The notes below the pieces were generated by a model. It saw nothing but the letters and a program-made list of their open reading frames with translations, was not told where the DNA came from and ran no database searches. A stretch of DNA of 56,078 bases, taken from NCBI RefSeq assembly GCF_004348325.1, contig NZ_SMKF01000017.1, positions 1 to 56,078 on the forward strand. The letters are read 5' to 3'. Both the position numbers and the translations under genes were made by a program. This document shows, piece after piece, positions 16,553 to 23,757 of the stretch (its first letter is position 1; every line of letters starts with the position of its first letter). Source of the DNA: Micromonospora sp. KC213 (GTDB taxonomy: Bacteria > Actinomycetota > Actinomycetes > Mycobacteriales > Micromonosporaceae).

Positions 16553-16598
16553 CGCGGGTTTCCCCTCGGCTTCCCCCGTCGGGCCACCCCAGCTGTGC

Positions 16599-17309
16599 TC
16601 ACCGTGCCTCCACCATCACCATTCCGGTCCGCTGGCGCCACCGTGCCAACGCGGTCTGCAACTGGAGGGGGTCGGCGGCCACCACGTCGGCGCCCGCAGA
16701 CCGTAGCTCCTCCTCGGTCCCGATTCCCCACAGACAGCCGACAGTGCCCGCCCCCGCCGCGCGACCGGCCTGCATGTCCAGTGCGGAGTCGCCGACGACC
16801 ACGGTATCGACCGGATCCGCCGCGAGGGTGCGGCAGAGTTGATACACGCCGTCGGGCGCCGGCTTGCCGGCCTGCGGGTCGTCGCCGACTGCGATGCCGT
16901 CGCACAGGCGCCAGAGTCCGAACCGGTCCAGGATTTCCACCGTCCGTTCCCGGTCCTTGCCGGTGTAGATGGCGGTGCGGCACCCGGCGTCACGGACGGC
17001 CTCGCACACTGTGAGCACGTCTTCGTGCGCCCTGATGTGCTCGATGCCCGCCCGGGACGCGGCCCGGAACGGCTCGTACATCTGGTGGGGCAGGCCCAGT
17101 CGGGCGAGTATCTCCGGAAACGGTGCGCCCAGCAGGCGCAGGAAACTGTCCACGGGCGCCTCACTGCGGCCCACCACCTCGGCGTAGGCCGTCCGAAACG
17201 CGTGCACCATGACCGGCTTGGAGTCGATCAACGTACCGTCGAGGTCGAAGACTACGAGCCGGTGTGAGCCGTAGTACGCCGGACGGCTTGGCACGCCGTC
17301 AGTGAACAT
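16599..17309 (-). CDS. HAD-superfamily phosphatase (phosphoglycolate phosphatase-like)
   Basis: The 236-residue protein starts at ATG 17309, 11 bases inside the aldolase gene. Motif I VVFDLDGTLIDSK (residues 18-30) has both catalytic aspartates. A helical cap follows, then motif II AIYTGK, motif III lysine in AGKPAPDGVY and motif IV VVVGDSALDM. This is a subfamily IA phosphatase that would hydrolyse a small phosphorylated metabolite. In locus A it could remove a phosphate from an intermediate, but no kinase gene is present here. Confidence 0.82.
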   Translation of the reverse strand: MFTDGVPSRPAYYGSHRLVVFDLDGTLIDSKPVMVHAFRTAYAEVVGRSEAPVDSFLRLLGAPFPEILARLGLPHQMYEPFRAASRAGIEHIRAHEDVLTVCEAVRDAGCRTAIYTGKDRERTVEILDRFGLWRLCDGIAVGDDPQAGKPAPDGVYQLCRTLAADPVDTVVVGDSALDMQAGRAAGAGTVGCLWGIGTEEELRSAGADVVAADPLQLQTALARWRQRTGMVMVEAR

Positions 17310-18195
17310 TGACCGCCTCCATGGTGGCCAGGAGGTCCTCGCGTGCCCGGGCGCTGATCGGGGACAGGGGCGGTCGGACCGTCGCCGACTGGATCACGCC
17401 GAGGGCGGTGAGCACCTCCTTGAACCGCGCGATGAACTCGCTCTTCGGGTTGCCGGTGGCCAGGACCGTCGCCGCCAGGCGGCCGGCGAACAGCGCGGTC
17501 GCCCCGGCGAGGTCACCGCTGGCATGCGCGGCGTGCAGCTTGCTCAGGTCCGCCGACTGGATGTTCGCGGTCGCGATGGCGCTGCCGACCGCGCCGGCCC
17601 GCAGTGCCTCCACGAGGGTGACGTCGTCCCCGGCGAACGCCACGAGGTGCGGCACCCGCGCCACCACCTCGGCAACCTTGTCCGGCTTCGGCAGGGCCAG
17701 CTTGACGTACCGGACGTTGGGCGCGGCCTCGGCGACGCTGGCGATGGTGGCGGTCTCGACCTCGATCCCGTCGGCGCCGTCGTAGATCATGACCGGCAGG
17801 TCGACGGCACTGGCCACGGTGGTGAAGTGCAGCCGTTGCGCCGCGGCGGACCGGGCGAAGTAGAACGGCGGCGGGACCATCACGCAGTCCGCGCCGGCCT
17901 CGCGCGCCTGCCGGGCGAGGGCCACGGCGCTGGCGGTGCTGTCGGCGCCGACGCCGACCGTAACCGGCACCCGTCCGGCCACGGCGTCGATCACCGTCTC
18001 CATCACCTCGACCCGCTCGTCGGGGCGCATCGTGAAGAACTCTCCGGTGGTGCCGAGCGCGACAACGCCTTGGGCGCCGGTGGCCAGGACGAAGTCGACC
18101 AGTGAACGCATCGACCGCTGGTCCAGGGCGTGCTCGTCGGTGAATGGGGTAACCAGCAACGCGTGGGTCGCGTGCACGGGTAGTTCACGGGCCAT
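17299..18195 (-). CDS. DHDPS/NAL-family pyruvate aldolase with altered substrate site
   Basis: The 298-residue (beta/alpha)8 barrel starts at ATG 18195, overlapping the aminotransferase stop (ATGA). Family landmarks are ALGTTGEFFTM (pyruvate carboxylate loop), Tyr in MIYDG and the Schiff-base lysine in RYVKLALP. The Arg that in DapA follows the tyrosine by five residues and binds aspartate semialdehyde is Gly here (IYDGADG). The enzyme should still form a pyruvate imine but use a different aldehyde or act as a retro-aldolase. Allysine, supplied by the LYS1/LYS9-like pair, is one possible partner (inference). Confidence 0.85.
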   Translation of the reverse strand: MARELPVHATHALLVTPFTDEHALDQRSMRSLVDFVLATGAQGVVALGTTGEFFTMRPDERVEVMETVIDAVAGRVPVTVGVGADSTASAVALARQAREAGADCVMVPPPFYFARSAAAQRLHFTTVASAVDLPVMIYDGADGIEVETATIASVAEAAPNVRYVKLALPKPDKVAEVVARVPHLVAFAGDDVTLVEALRAGAVGSAIATANIQSADLSKLHAAHASGDLAGATALFAGRLAATVLATGNPKSEFIARFKEVLTALGVIQSATVRPPLSPISARAREDLLATMEAVNVH

Positions 18196-19550
18196 CAGTT
18201 CTCCTCCGACCGGGCCGACTTCTCGTATTCGCGGATGACGGTGCAGTACTCCTCGACGAGTTGTCCGGACAGTCCGTCGTCGATGGTCAGCGGCGGCATC
18301 AGCGGCAGCACGTCGCCGGCTCCGACGGGCCGTACCAACACGCCGCGGTCGCGCAGCCGGTGGCACAGCCGGCCGGCGATCCCGGAGGGGTCCGGATCGG
18401 CCGGGTGGGCCCGCAGGTGTACGCCGATGGCGAGTCCCTGGCCACGGACCTCGCGGACCACCGCGCAGTCCTTCAGCCCGGCCCTCAGCCCGTGCAGGAT
18501 TTTGGCGCCCACCGTGGCGGCTCGGGCACACAGCCCTTCCCGCTCGATGATGTCCAGGGTGGCGAGTGCCGCCGCGCAGGAGGCGGGATGCCCACCCCAG
18601 GTGTAGCCGTGGGAGAGGCTCCGCCCCGGCTCGGCGAACGGCGCGTACACGGTGTCGCTGACCACCGTGGCCGACAGCGGCAGGTAGCCGCCGGTAATGC
18701 CCTTGGCGCACGTCACGACGTCGGGCCGCAGATCGTAGTGGGCGGCGGAGAACATGGCTCCGGTCCGACCGAAACCCATCGCCACCTCGTCGGCGATCAG
18801 CAGCACCCCGTGCCGTCGGCACACCTGGGCGATGGCGGACCAGAACTCGCGCGACGGTACGACCATGCCGCCGAGCCCCTGGATCGGCTCGCCGATGAAG
18901 GCGGCGACGGTGTCGGCGCCCTCCTGCTCGATGAGCGCCTCCAACGCCTCGGCGGCCGGGTGCGCCGCCCCCGTTGGTTCCGACGCGATCATCGCCGAGT
19001 AGGGAACAGTCAGGCTGGCGAACCCGCCGGCCACCGGCTCGAATCCGGTTCTCTCCTCGGCGATGCCGCTGGCGGCGAGCGCGCCGAGGCTGCATCCGTG
19101 CCAGCCGTTGGTCAGCCCGATCACCGTGGTCCGTCGGGGTTGGCCCTGGTGCAGCCAGTACGCCCGTACGATCTTGATCGCCGTCTCCACCGCCTCGGCG
19201 CCGCCCGTCGCGAAGAACACCCGGTTGAGCGGGTCGGGCAGTACGGACGCCAGCCGAGCGGCCAGCCGCGCCGCGCTCGGGTGCGAGCGGCCGTTGAGTG
19301 GCTGGTACGCCATGGTTCGCAGTTGGTCGGCAACGGCGTCGACAATTTCCTGCCTGCCGTGTCCGACATTGACGTTCCACAGGCCGGAAATGGCGTCGAT
19401 ATAGGACCGTCCGGCGGTGTCGTAGACGTGGACCCCGCTGCCCCGCTCGATGAAAAGCGGCGACTTGGCGTAGGCCGCCATGTCCGTGTACGGGTGCCAG
19501 TGATGCCGCAGGTCAGCGGCGGTGAGTTCGGCCGCGGTAGCACTGTCCAT
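18195..19550 (-). CDS. Class III aminotransferase (PLP-dependent)
   Basis: This 451-residue protein starts at ATG 19550 with GGGGAGAACC upstream. The fold type I aminotransferase class III signature is clear: WNVNVGHGRQEI near the start, ATGGAEAVETAIK, NGWHGCSLGALA, the motif LLIADEVAMGFGRTG with the cofactor-contacting Asp, and the PLP lysine in CAKGITGGYLPLSA. The group usually transfers terminal (omega) amino groups using alanine or glutamate/2-oxoglutarate. In the operon it sits between a Zn-dehydrogenase and a pyruvate aldolase, so it probably aminates an aldehyde or keto product made by one of these. Confidence 0.87.
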   Translation of the reverse strand: MDSATAAELTAADLRHHWHPYTDMAAYAKSPLFIERGSGVHVYDTAGRSYIDAISGLWNVNVGHGRQEIVDAVADQLRTMAYQPLNGRSHPSAARLAARLASVLPDPLNRVFFATGGAEAVETAIKIVRAYWLHQGQPRRTTVIGLTNGWHGCSLGALAASGIAEERTGFEPVAGGFASLTVPYSAMIASEPTGAAHPAAEALEALIEQEGADTVAAFIGEPIQGLGGMVVPSREFWSAIAQVCRRHGVLLIADEVAMGFGRTGAMFSAAHYDLRPDVVTCAKGITGGYLPLSATVVSDTVYAPFAEPGRSLSHGYTWGGHPASCAAALATLDIIEREGLCARAATVGAKILHGLRAGLKDCAVVREVRGQGLAIGVHLRAHPADPDPSGIAGRLCHRLRDRGVLVRPVGAGDVLPLMPPLTIDDGLSGQLVEEYCTVIREYEKSARSEEN

Positions 19551-19585
19551 GGTTCTCCCCATCAGAAACGAACTTCCGCTGGGCG

Positions 19586-19613
19586 GCCGGTGGACGAGTT
19601 GGGGTCCACCGGC
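19586..19613 (-). terminator. Intercistronic hairpin between dehydrogenase and aminotransferase
   Basis: GCCGGTGGAC (19586-19595) and GTCCACCGGC (19604-19613) form a perfect 10-bp stem with an 8-base loop. It lies in the 83-base gap after the dehydrogenase stop, upstream of the aminotransferase RBS. It could attenuate transcription or protect the 3' end of the first message. Confidence 0.45.
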
Positions 19614-19633
19614 GGCTCCACCCAGGACCTTCG

Positions 19634-20668
19634 TCAGTCGAAGCAGACCACCTGTTTGAGCACGTCCCACTTGGTGAACAACACCTCGGGGGCGTCGAGG
19701 TCCTGGAACCGGTGCACTGTGCCGATCGCGGCGGCGAGGTCGATCGGACTGTGCGCCACCACGTCCACCGCGACCCGGAAGTCGGCGTCGCGGGTCTCCG
19801 ACACGCCCGCGACCCGGATGTCGCGCTGGCAGATTTCGGCGACCGGCACCTCGCCGGGCCCGGCGTCGGCGAAGTTGCCCATCTCGATCACGGTGCCGCC
19901 CGGCCGCACCGCCCGGACCGCGCCGGCGAACGCGGCCGGCACGCCTGCGCACTCGACGGCCAGGTCGTACGAGCCCGGCTCGACCTGCGACGGCGTCGCC
20001 ACCGGGAAGCCCAGCCGCTCGGCCACCTGCTGACGGAGGCCGTCCAGTTCACAGATCTCGACGTGGGCGCCCGCGTACGCGGCGACCGTGGCCACCGCGA
20101 GCCCGATCCCGCCGAATCCCACGATCAGGGCACGACGTCCCGACAGCGGTCCCACGGTGAGCGAGGCGGTGTGCATCGCCCGTACCCCGCAGGCGACCGG
20201 TTCGATGAAGACGGCCCTCTGCGCGGGCAGTCGGTCGGGCACCCGGAACAGTCGAGTGTCCGGCAGCAACTCCACCGTGTCGCTGAGGCCGCCGTGGATC
20301 CCATGGCCGGCCGACCCCAGGCCGTAGAGCTTGCGACGCTGGCAGTACATGCCGTAGCGCAGGCAGTGCGGGCAACGCTGGCAGGAGATGCCAGGCGCGA
20401 CAACGACCCGATCGCCGACCCGGACGTCCCAGTCCGCCACCAGAGGAAACTCCGGAGGTAGCGTTTCCACGTGGCCGACAATCTCGTGACCGATAACGGT
20501 TCCCGCCGGAGCTGACAGCCGGCCCTCAAAGAGATGTCGATCTGTTCCGCAGACGCCTACGATTTCTGGTTGTATTGAAGCGAATGCGGAATTTCTTGTT
20601 CGTGTGGTCCGTACAACGCCGTTGTTCTCGATGAGGGAAATCACTGTGACCGGATTTCCGTCTGCCAC
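19634..20668 (-). CDS. Zinc-dependent medium-chain alcohol/polyol dehydrogenase
   Basis: First gene of the minus-strand operon, about 344 residues. GTG 20668 is preferred because AGGA lies about ten bases upstream; ATG 20677/20674 are alternatives. GVCGTDRHLFEG supplies the catalytic-zinc cysteine, GHEIVGH the histidine-glutamate pair, and CQRCPHCLRYGMYC the four structural-zinc cysteines. The Rossmann motif is ALIVGFGGIGLAVA. It resembles threonine/sorbitol/glucose dehydrogenases that oxidise a secondary alcohol with NAD(P). The 5' part of the gene has visibly lower G+C than the rest of the operon. Substrate unknown; it probably interconverts a hydroxy and keto group in the pathway. Confidence 0.82.
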   Translation of the reverse strand: MADGNPVTVISLIENNGVVRTTRTRNSAFASIQPEIVGVCGTDRHLFEGRLSAPAGTVIGHEIVGHVETLPPEFPLVADWDVRVGDRVVVAPGISCQRCPHCLRYGMYCQRRKLYGLGSAGHGIHGGLSDTVELLPDTRLFRVPDRLPAQRAVFIEPVACGVRAMHTASLTVGPLSGRRALIVGFGGIGLAVATVAAYAGAHVEICELDGLRQQVAERLGFPVATPSQVEPGSYDLAVECAGVPAAFAGAVRAVRPGGTVIEMGNFADAGPGEVPVAEICQRDIRVAGVSETRDADFRVAVDVVAHSPIDLAAAIGTVHRFQDLDAPEVLFTKWDVLKQVVCFD

Positions 20669-20695
20669 GTGCATCATCCTCGCATGGTTCGGCAA

Positions 20696-20918
20696 ACATT
20701 CACCGCCATGCTACCGACGCCTTGATCGCCATTGACCGTAGTCGAAGGTTGCTTAGCGGAGGCCGACTCTAGCGACCGTTCTCGGAAACCGTCAAGGCGA
20801 TGATACGCCGGAATTGCCGAAACTCGGAGGTGTCATTACTGGTCGCCGCAGTCTGGATCTAGCTCTCACTGGCGGTGTGGGGAAGATCACATTGTGTGGC
20901 CGTCAGCGCACACGGTAC
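20696..20918. promoter_or_regulatory. Divergent promoter region of locus A, low G+C
   Basis: This interval separates the minus-strand operon from the plus-strand aminotransferase and is noticeably poorer in G+C than its surroundings. A possible -35 (TTGACC, about 20733) is seen on the plus strand without a convincing -10. No long dyad was found, and no pathway-specific regulator gene lies next to it. Confidence 0.35.
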
Positions 20919-22091
20919 ATGGTGGCTGTGCCGAAGCCATCCCCATACGCCGCGCAGCTGGCCGGTTCCGGCATCCGCGCCATCATGGAGCGCGCGCGCC
21001 GCGCCCCGGGCCCGGTCGTGAGCCTGCACATCGGGGAGCCCGGCTTCCCCACCCCACCGCACGTCGGGGACGCGATCGCCGAGGCGCAGGCGCGAGGGGA
21101 GACGGGGTACGCGCCGAGCGCCGGGCTGCCGGCGCTGCGCGACGCGATCAGTGCCAAGTTGGCCAGTGCGAACGACCTCGCCCTGCGGTCCGAGCGGGTC
21201 GTGGTCACCGCCGGCGGCACCCAGGCGCTGCACCTGGGCCTCACAGTCGTCCTGCGCCCCGGTGATGACGTGCTCGTCCCCGACCCGGGCTGGCCGAACG
21301 CCGGCGGCATCGTCCGCCTGCTGGCCGCGCGACCCCGCGGCTATCCACTGCGGAAGGCCAACGGCTTCCTCCCGGACGTCGACGAACTGGCTCGGTTGGT
21401 GGGCCCGCGCACGCGCGCGATCCTCGTCAACTCGCCGGCCAATCCGGTCGCCACCGTGCTGGACGGCCCCCTGCTGGAGCGGCTCGTGCGCCTCGCCCAC
21501 GAGCGGGACCTGTGGATCCTGTCGGACGAGTGCTATGAGGCGTTCACCTTCGACGGTCCCCACGTGAGCACGGCTCGGGCGGATCCTGACGGACGTGTGC
21601 TCACCTGTTTCAGCTTCTCCAAGACCCATGGGATGACCGGCCTTCGGGTGGGCTATCTCGTTCTGCCGGAGGTGCTCGCCCCGCTGGCGGTGCGGGCACA
21701 GGAGGCGATGCTCGCTTGTGTGGGAACACCGGTCCAGTACGGCGCCCTGGCGGCGCTGACCGGTCCACAGGACCACGTCGATCGCGCCCGAACAGCCTAC
21801 CTGAGGCGGCGGGACGAGGCCCTCGAACTGCTGCGAGCCACCGCGGTCCCGTACGCCCACCCGGCCGGTGCCTACTACCTCTGGCTACGGGTCCACACCA
21901 GCGACACCACGTCCTTCGCGGTACGCCTGCTGGACGAGCAGCGGGTGGCCGTGGCTCCCGGCAGGGCGTTCGGCGACCACGGCGAGGGCTGGGTGCGCCT
22001 GTCGCTCGCGGCCCCGGCCGCCGACCTCGTCACCGGCATCGAGCGGCTGGTCGCATTCGGCGCGGAGGCGGGTTCTTCTCGGCACGCGTAA
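20919..22091 (+). CDS. Class I/II aminotransferase (aspartate-aminotransferase fold)
   Basis: The 390-residue PLP enzyme starts at ATG 20919 (no strong RBS; GTG 20922 possible). It shows LHIGEPGFPTPPHV, the cofactor-binding VTAGGTQALHLGL, NSPANPVATVL (a variant of NPTG), the cofactor Asp in ILSDECYEAF, and the PLP lysine in FSFSKTHGMTGLRVGYL. The last arginine motif is GWVRLSLAAP. It would transaminate a 2-oxo acid/amino acid pair. It is transcribed divergently from the saccharopine/ATP-grasp operon and likely belongs to it, perhaps aminating the 2-oxo acid made by the pyruvate aldolase. Confidence 0.87.
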   Translation: MVAVPKPSPYAAQLAGSGIRAIMERARRAPGPVVSLHIGEPGFPTPPHVGDAIAEAQARGETGYAPSAGLPALRDAISAKLASANDLALRSERVVVTAGGTQALHLGLTVVLRPGDDVLVPDPGWPNAGGIVRLLAARPRGYPLRKANGFLPDVDELARLVGPRTRAILVNSPANPVATVLDGPLLERLVRLAHERDLWILSDECYEAFTFDGPHVSTARADPDGRVLTCFSFSKTHGMTGLRVGYLVLPEVLAPLAVRAQEAMLACVGTPVQYGALAALTGPQDHVDRARTAYLRRRDEALELLRATAVPYAHPAGAYYLWLRVHTSDTTSFAVRLLDEQRVAVAPGRAFGDHGEGWVRLSLAAPAADLVTGIERLVAFGAEAGSSRHA

Positions 22092-22282
22092 TGCACGACG
22101 AGGTCTTTAGGCACAACCACTCGGGCTGTCTCTATGACGCCGCAGGCCCAGCCGTCGCGATCCTGGTCGCGGTCACTCCACCCAGGGCTGGGCGCGCAGG
22201 GACGGCGTTGGAGGTGCTCATCGACGTGTCGTCGCATGCTGGTCGCCGATACCGGGTTATCGGCCGCGCTGTGATCGACTGA
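22091..22282 (+). CDS. Possible small protein coupled to the aminotransferase
   Basis: A 63-residue frame begins at an ATG overlapping the aminotransferase stop (TAATG), an arrangement typical of translational coupling. The product (starts MHDEVFRHNHSGC, central hydrophobic GPAVAILVAV) has no recognised family. Its third-position G+C, about three quarters, is lower than in neighbouring genes. It may be a real small pathway protein or a chance frame. Confidence 0.25.
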   Translation: MHDEVFRHNHSGCLYDAAGPAVAILVAVTPPRAGRAGTALEVLIDVSSHAGRRYRVIGRAVID

Positions 22283-22688
22283 TCATTTCTCGTACCGGCC
22301 TGCCGACACCACCCAACGCCAACCCCGTCCGGCGTGGAGACATTCGCACGAATGACACATCGTCGCCTTCTGAACCGCAGACACGCCCCGACTGCCTGCA
22401 AATTCATGTTCATCATCCGGGCCTCGACATTCATCGACAGGTGATGTCAGGTCTGAGACCCGCTCGGCCCCGAGCCCGTACTCGGCCAGCCGCAAGTCGC
22501 GCGTCACCCAGCGGCGATACGCGAGGAACGCCACAACGGCGGTGGTCAGGGCTTGAGCCCGCGGCCCGCGACGAACTCAAGGAAGTCCTGGGCAACGAGC
22601 TCGTCATCGCCAGCGTTGTGAACGTGAAACCAGACCTGCTCACTGCAGTGACGGTCGATTCTCTACCTGAGTCAGGCTGGCTCGGAGG
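22283..22688. other. Gene-free interval of about 400 bp
   Basis: No supported gene. A minus-strand frame at about 22534-22283 encodes a short hydrophobic stretch followed by RRWVTRDLRLAEYG, which could be the remnant of a membrane protein, but no start or RBS supports it. No hairpin of note. Confidence 0.35.
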
Positions 22689-23303
22689 TCAGGTAAGCAG
22701 CCGTAGGGGACGCACGTCAATGGCGTCCATGCCGGCATCTGCCGCCGCGGCCAGTCCCTCGTCGCTGTCCTCATAGACCAGACACTGCCCAGCAGCGACG
22801 CCTAGACGCTCGGCGGCCAGGAGGAAGAGGTCCGGGGCCGGTTTGCCTCGTTCGACGTCCTCGCGTGTTACCACGACATCGAAGAGATCGAACAAGCGGA
22901 GAGCCGCAGCCGTCGCGGTCACGGTCTGCCGCGCGCCGCCGGTGGCCAGAGCGGTCTTCCGATGGCTGCGGTGGTTCCGCAGGACCGACGTCACCACCGC
23001 GATCTCACCAACCTCGTGAGCGCGCTGCAGGTAAGCGGCATCACGCCGGTCGGCGACTACCTCGGTGTCGACCATCACATCCTGTGCCGCTGCGAGCAGA
23101 GCAACCATCTCCCTGGTTGACATCCCCGTGCGCGCATCGAACCAAGGCTGCTCCAGCACCACGCCGGTCGGCTCGAGCGCCGCTCGTAGAACCTGGAAAT
23201 TCACCGACTGGCTGTCGGCCAGCGTGCCGTCCCAATCGAACAGCAGCGCCTCGTGCCGAGACGCTGGCTCAAGATCGGCTGCACTCGTGGCTTTGATCAT
23301 CAC
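22689..23303 (-). CDS. HAD-superfamily phosphatase (beta-phosphoglucomutase-like)
   Basis: About 204 residues from GTG 23303 or ATG 23300 (an upstream GGAGGAG is about 25 bases away, so the start is uncertain). Motif I is LLFDWDGTLADS. A cap domain comes next, then the motif III lysine in RGKPAPDLFLLAAERLG and motif IV CLVYEDSDEGLAAAADAGM. The arrangement matches subfamily IA HADs close to beta-phosphoglucomutase and phosphatases of sugar phosphates. It is monocistronic and lies outside locus A, so a link to that pathway is not suggested. Confidence 0.8.
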   Translation of the reverse strand: MMIKATSAADLEPASRHEALLFDWDGTLADSQSVNFQVLRAALEPTGVVLEQPWFDARTGMSTREMVALLAAAQDVMVDTEVVADRRDAAYLQRAHEVGEIAVVTSVLRNHRSHRKTALATGGARQTVTATAAALRLFDLFDVVVTREDVERGKPAPDLFLLAAERLGVAAGQCLVYEDSDEGLAAAADAGMDAIDVRPLRLLT

Positions 23304-23329
23304 ATACGCATGATCGCACTCGGTCTCCT

Positions 23330-23660
23330 CCGTCTCGGCGGCACCTGACGACCCCGACGGCGGTGGCACGGCTCACGGCGCGCTGGTGCTGCTCGGGTGG
23401 GTGTTCGCCATCGGCCTCGAGGGCTGGGCGGACCGGCACAGTGACCAGGGCGCCGGTGCCGACGAACTGGCGCGTGAGGCAAACGTGGCACTGCTGCTCC
23501 TGGCCGCCGAGGTGGTGGCCGGCCCGGCGGTGATCGCCGTCGTGGTCGTCTGCGGGCTGCTACGCCGGACCGCCTCTGTCTACCTGGTCATCGCGCTCGA
23601 CCTCGGCGTCCTCGCAGTGGTGAGCGCTGAGGCGGAACCGCCCAGACGGGTCGGGAGCAC
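23330..23660 (+). pseudogene. Possible truncated membrane-protein fragment
   Basis: The frame upstream of and continuous with the subtilase-like gene contains protein-like sequence with two hydrophobic segments (ANVALLLLAAEVVAG and VIAVVVVCGLLRR, then VYLVIALDLGVLAVV). It lacks an ATG and loses character before 23757. It appears to be a fragment of a small membrane protein whose start was lost, rather than an N-terminal domain of the downstream gene. Confidence 0.35.
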
Positions 23661-23757
23661 AGACGGACGGAACACCATCGCGATCACCTCCTCGTCGCTA
23701 CGGGATCCGGCAACACCTTGGAGCGAACACTTGGTGGGTTGTCGGGCAAAGACAAGC

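Noticed and set aside
18195..19952. Longer N-terminus for the class III aminotransferase
   Set aside because: The extension overlaps the dehydrogenase gene in another frame. The RBS GGGGAG before ATG 19550 and family length support the shorter start.
9622..22091. Interpretation of locus A as primary lysine biosynthesis through aminoadipate
   Set aside because: Homocitrate synthase, homoaconitase, homoisocitrate dehydrogenase and aminoadipate reductase genes are absent. Aldolase, ATP-grasp, methyltransferase and exporter genes fit secondary metabolism better.
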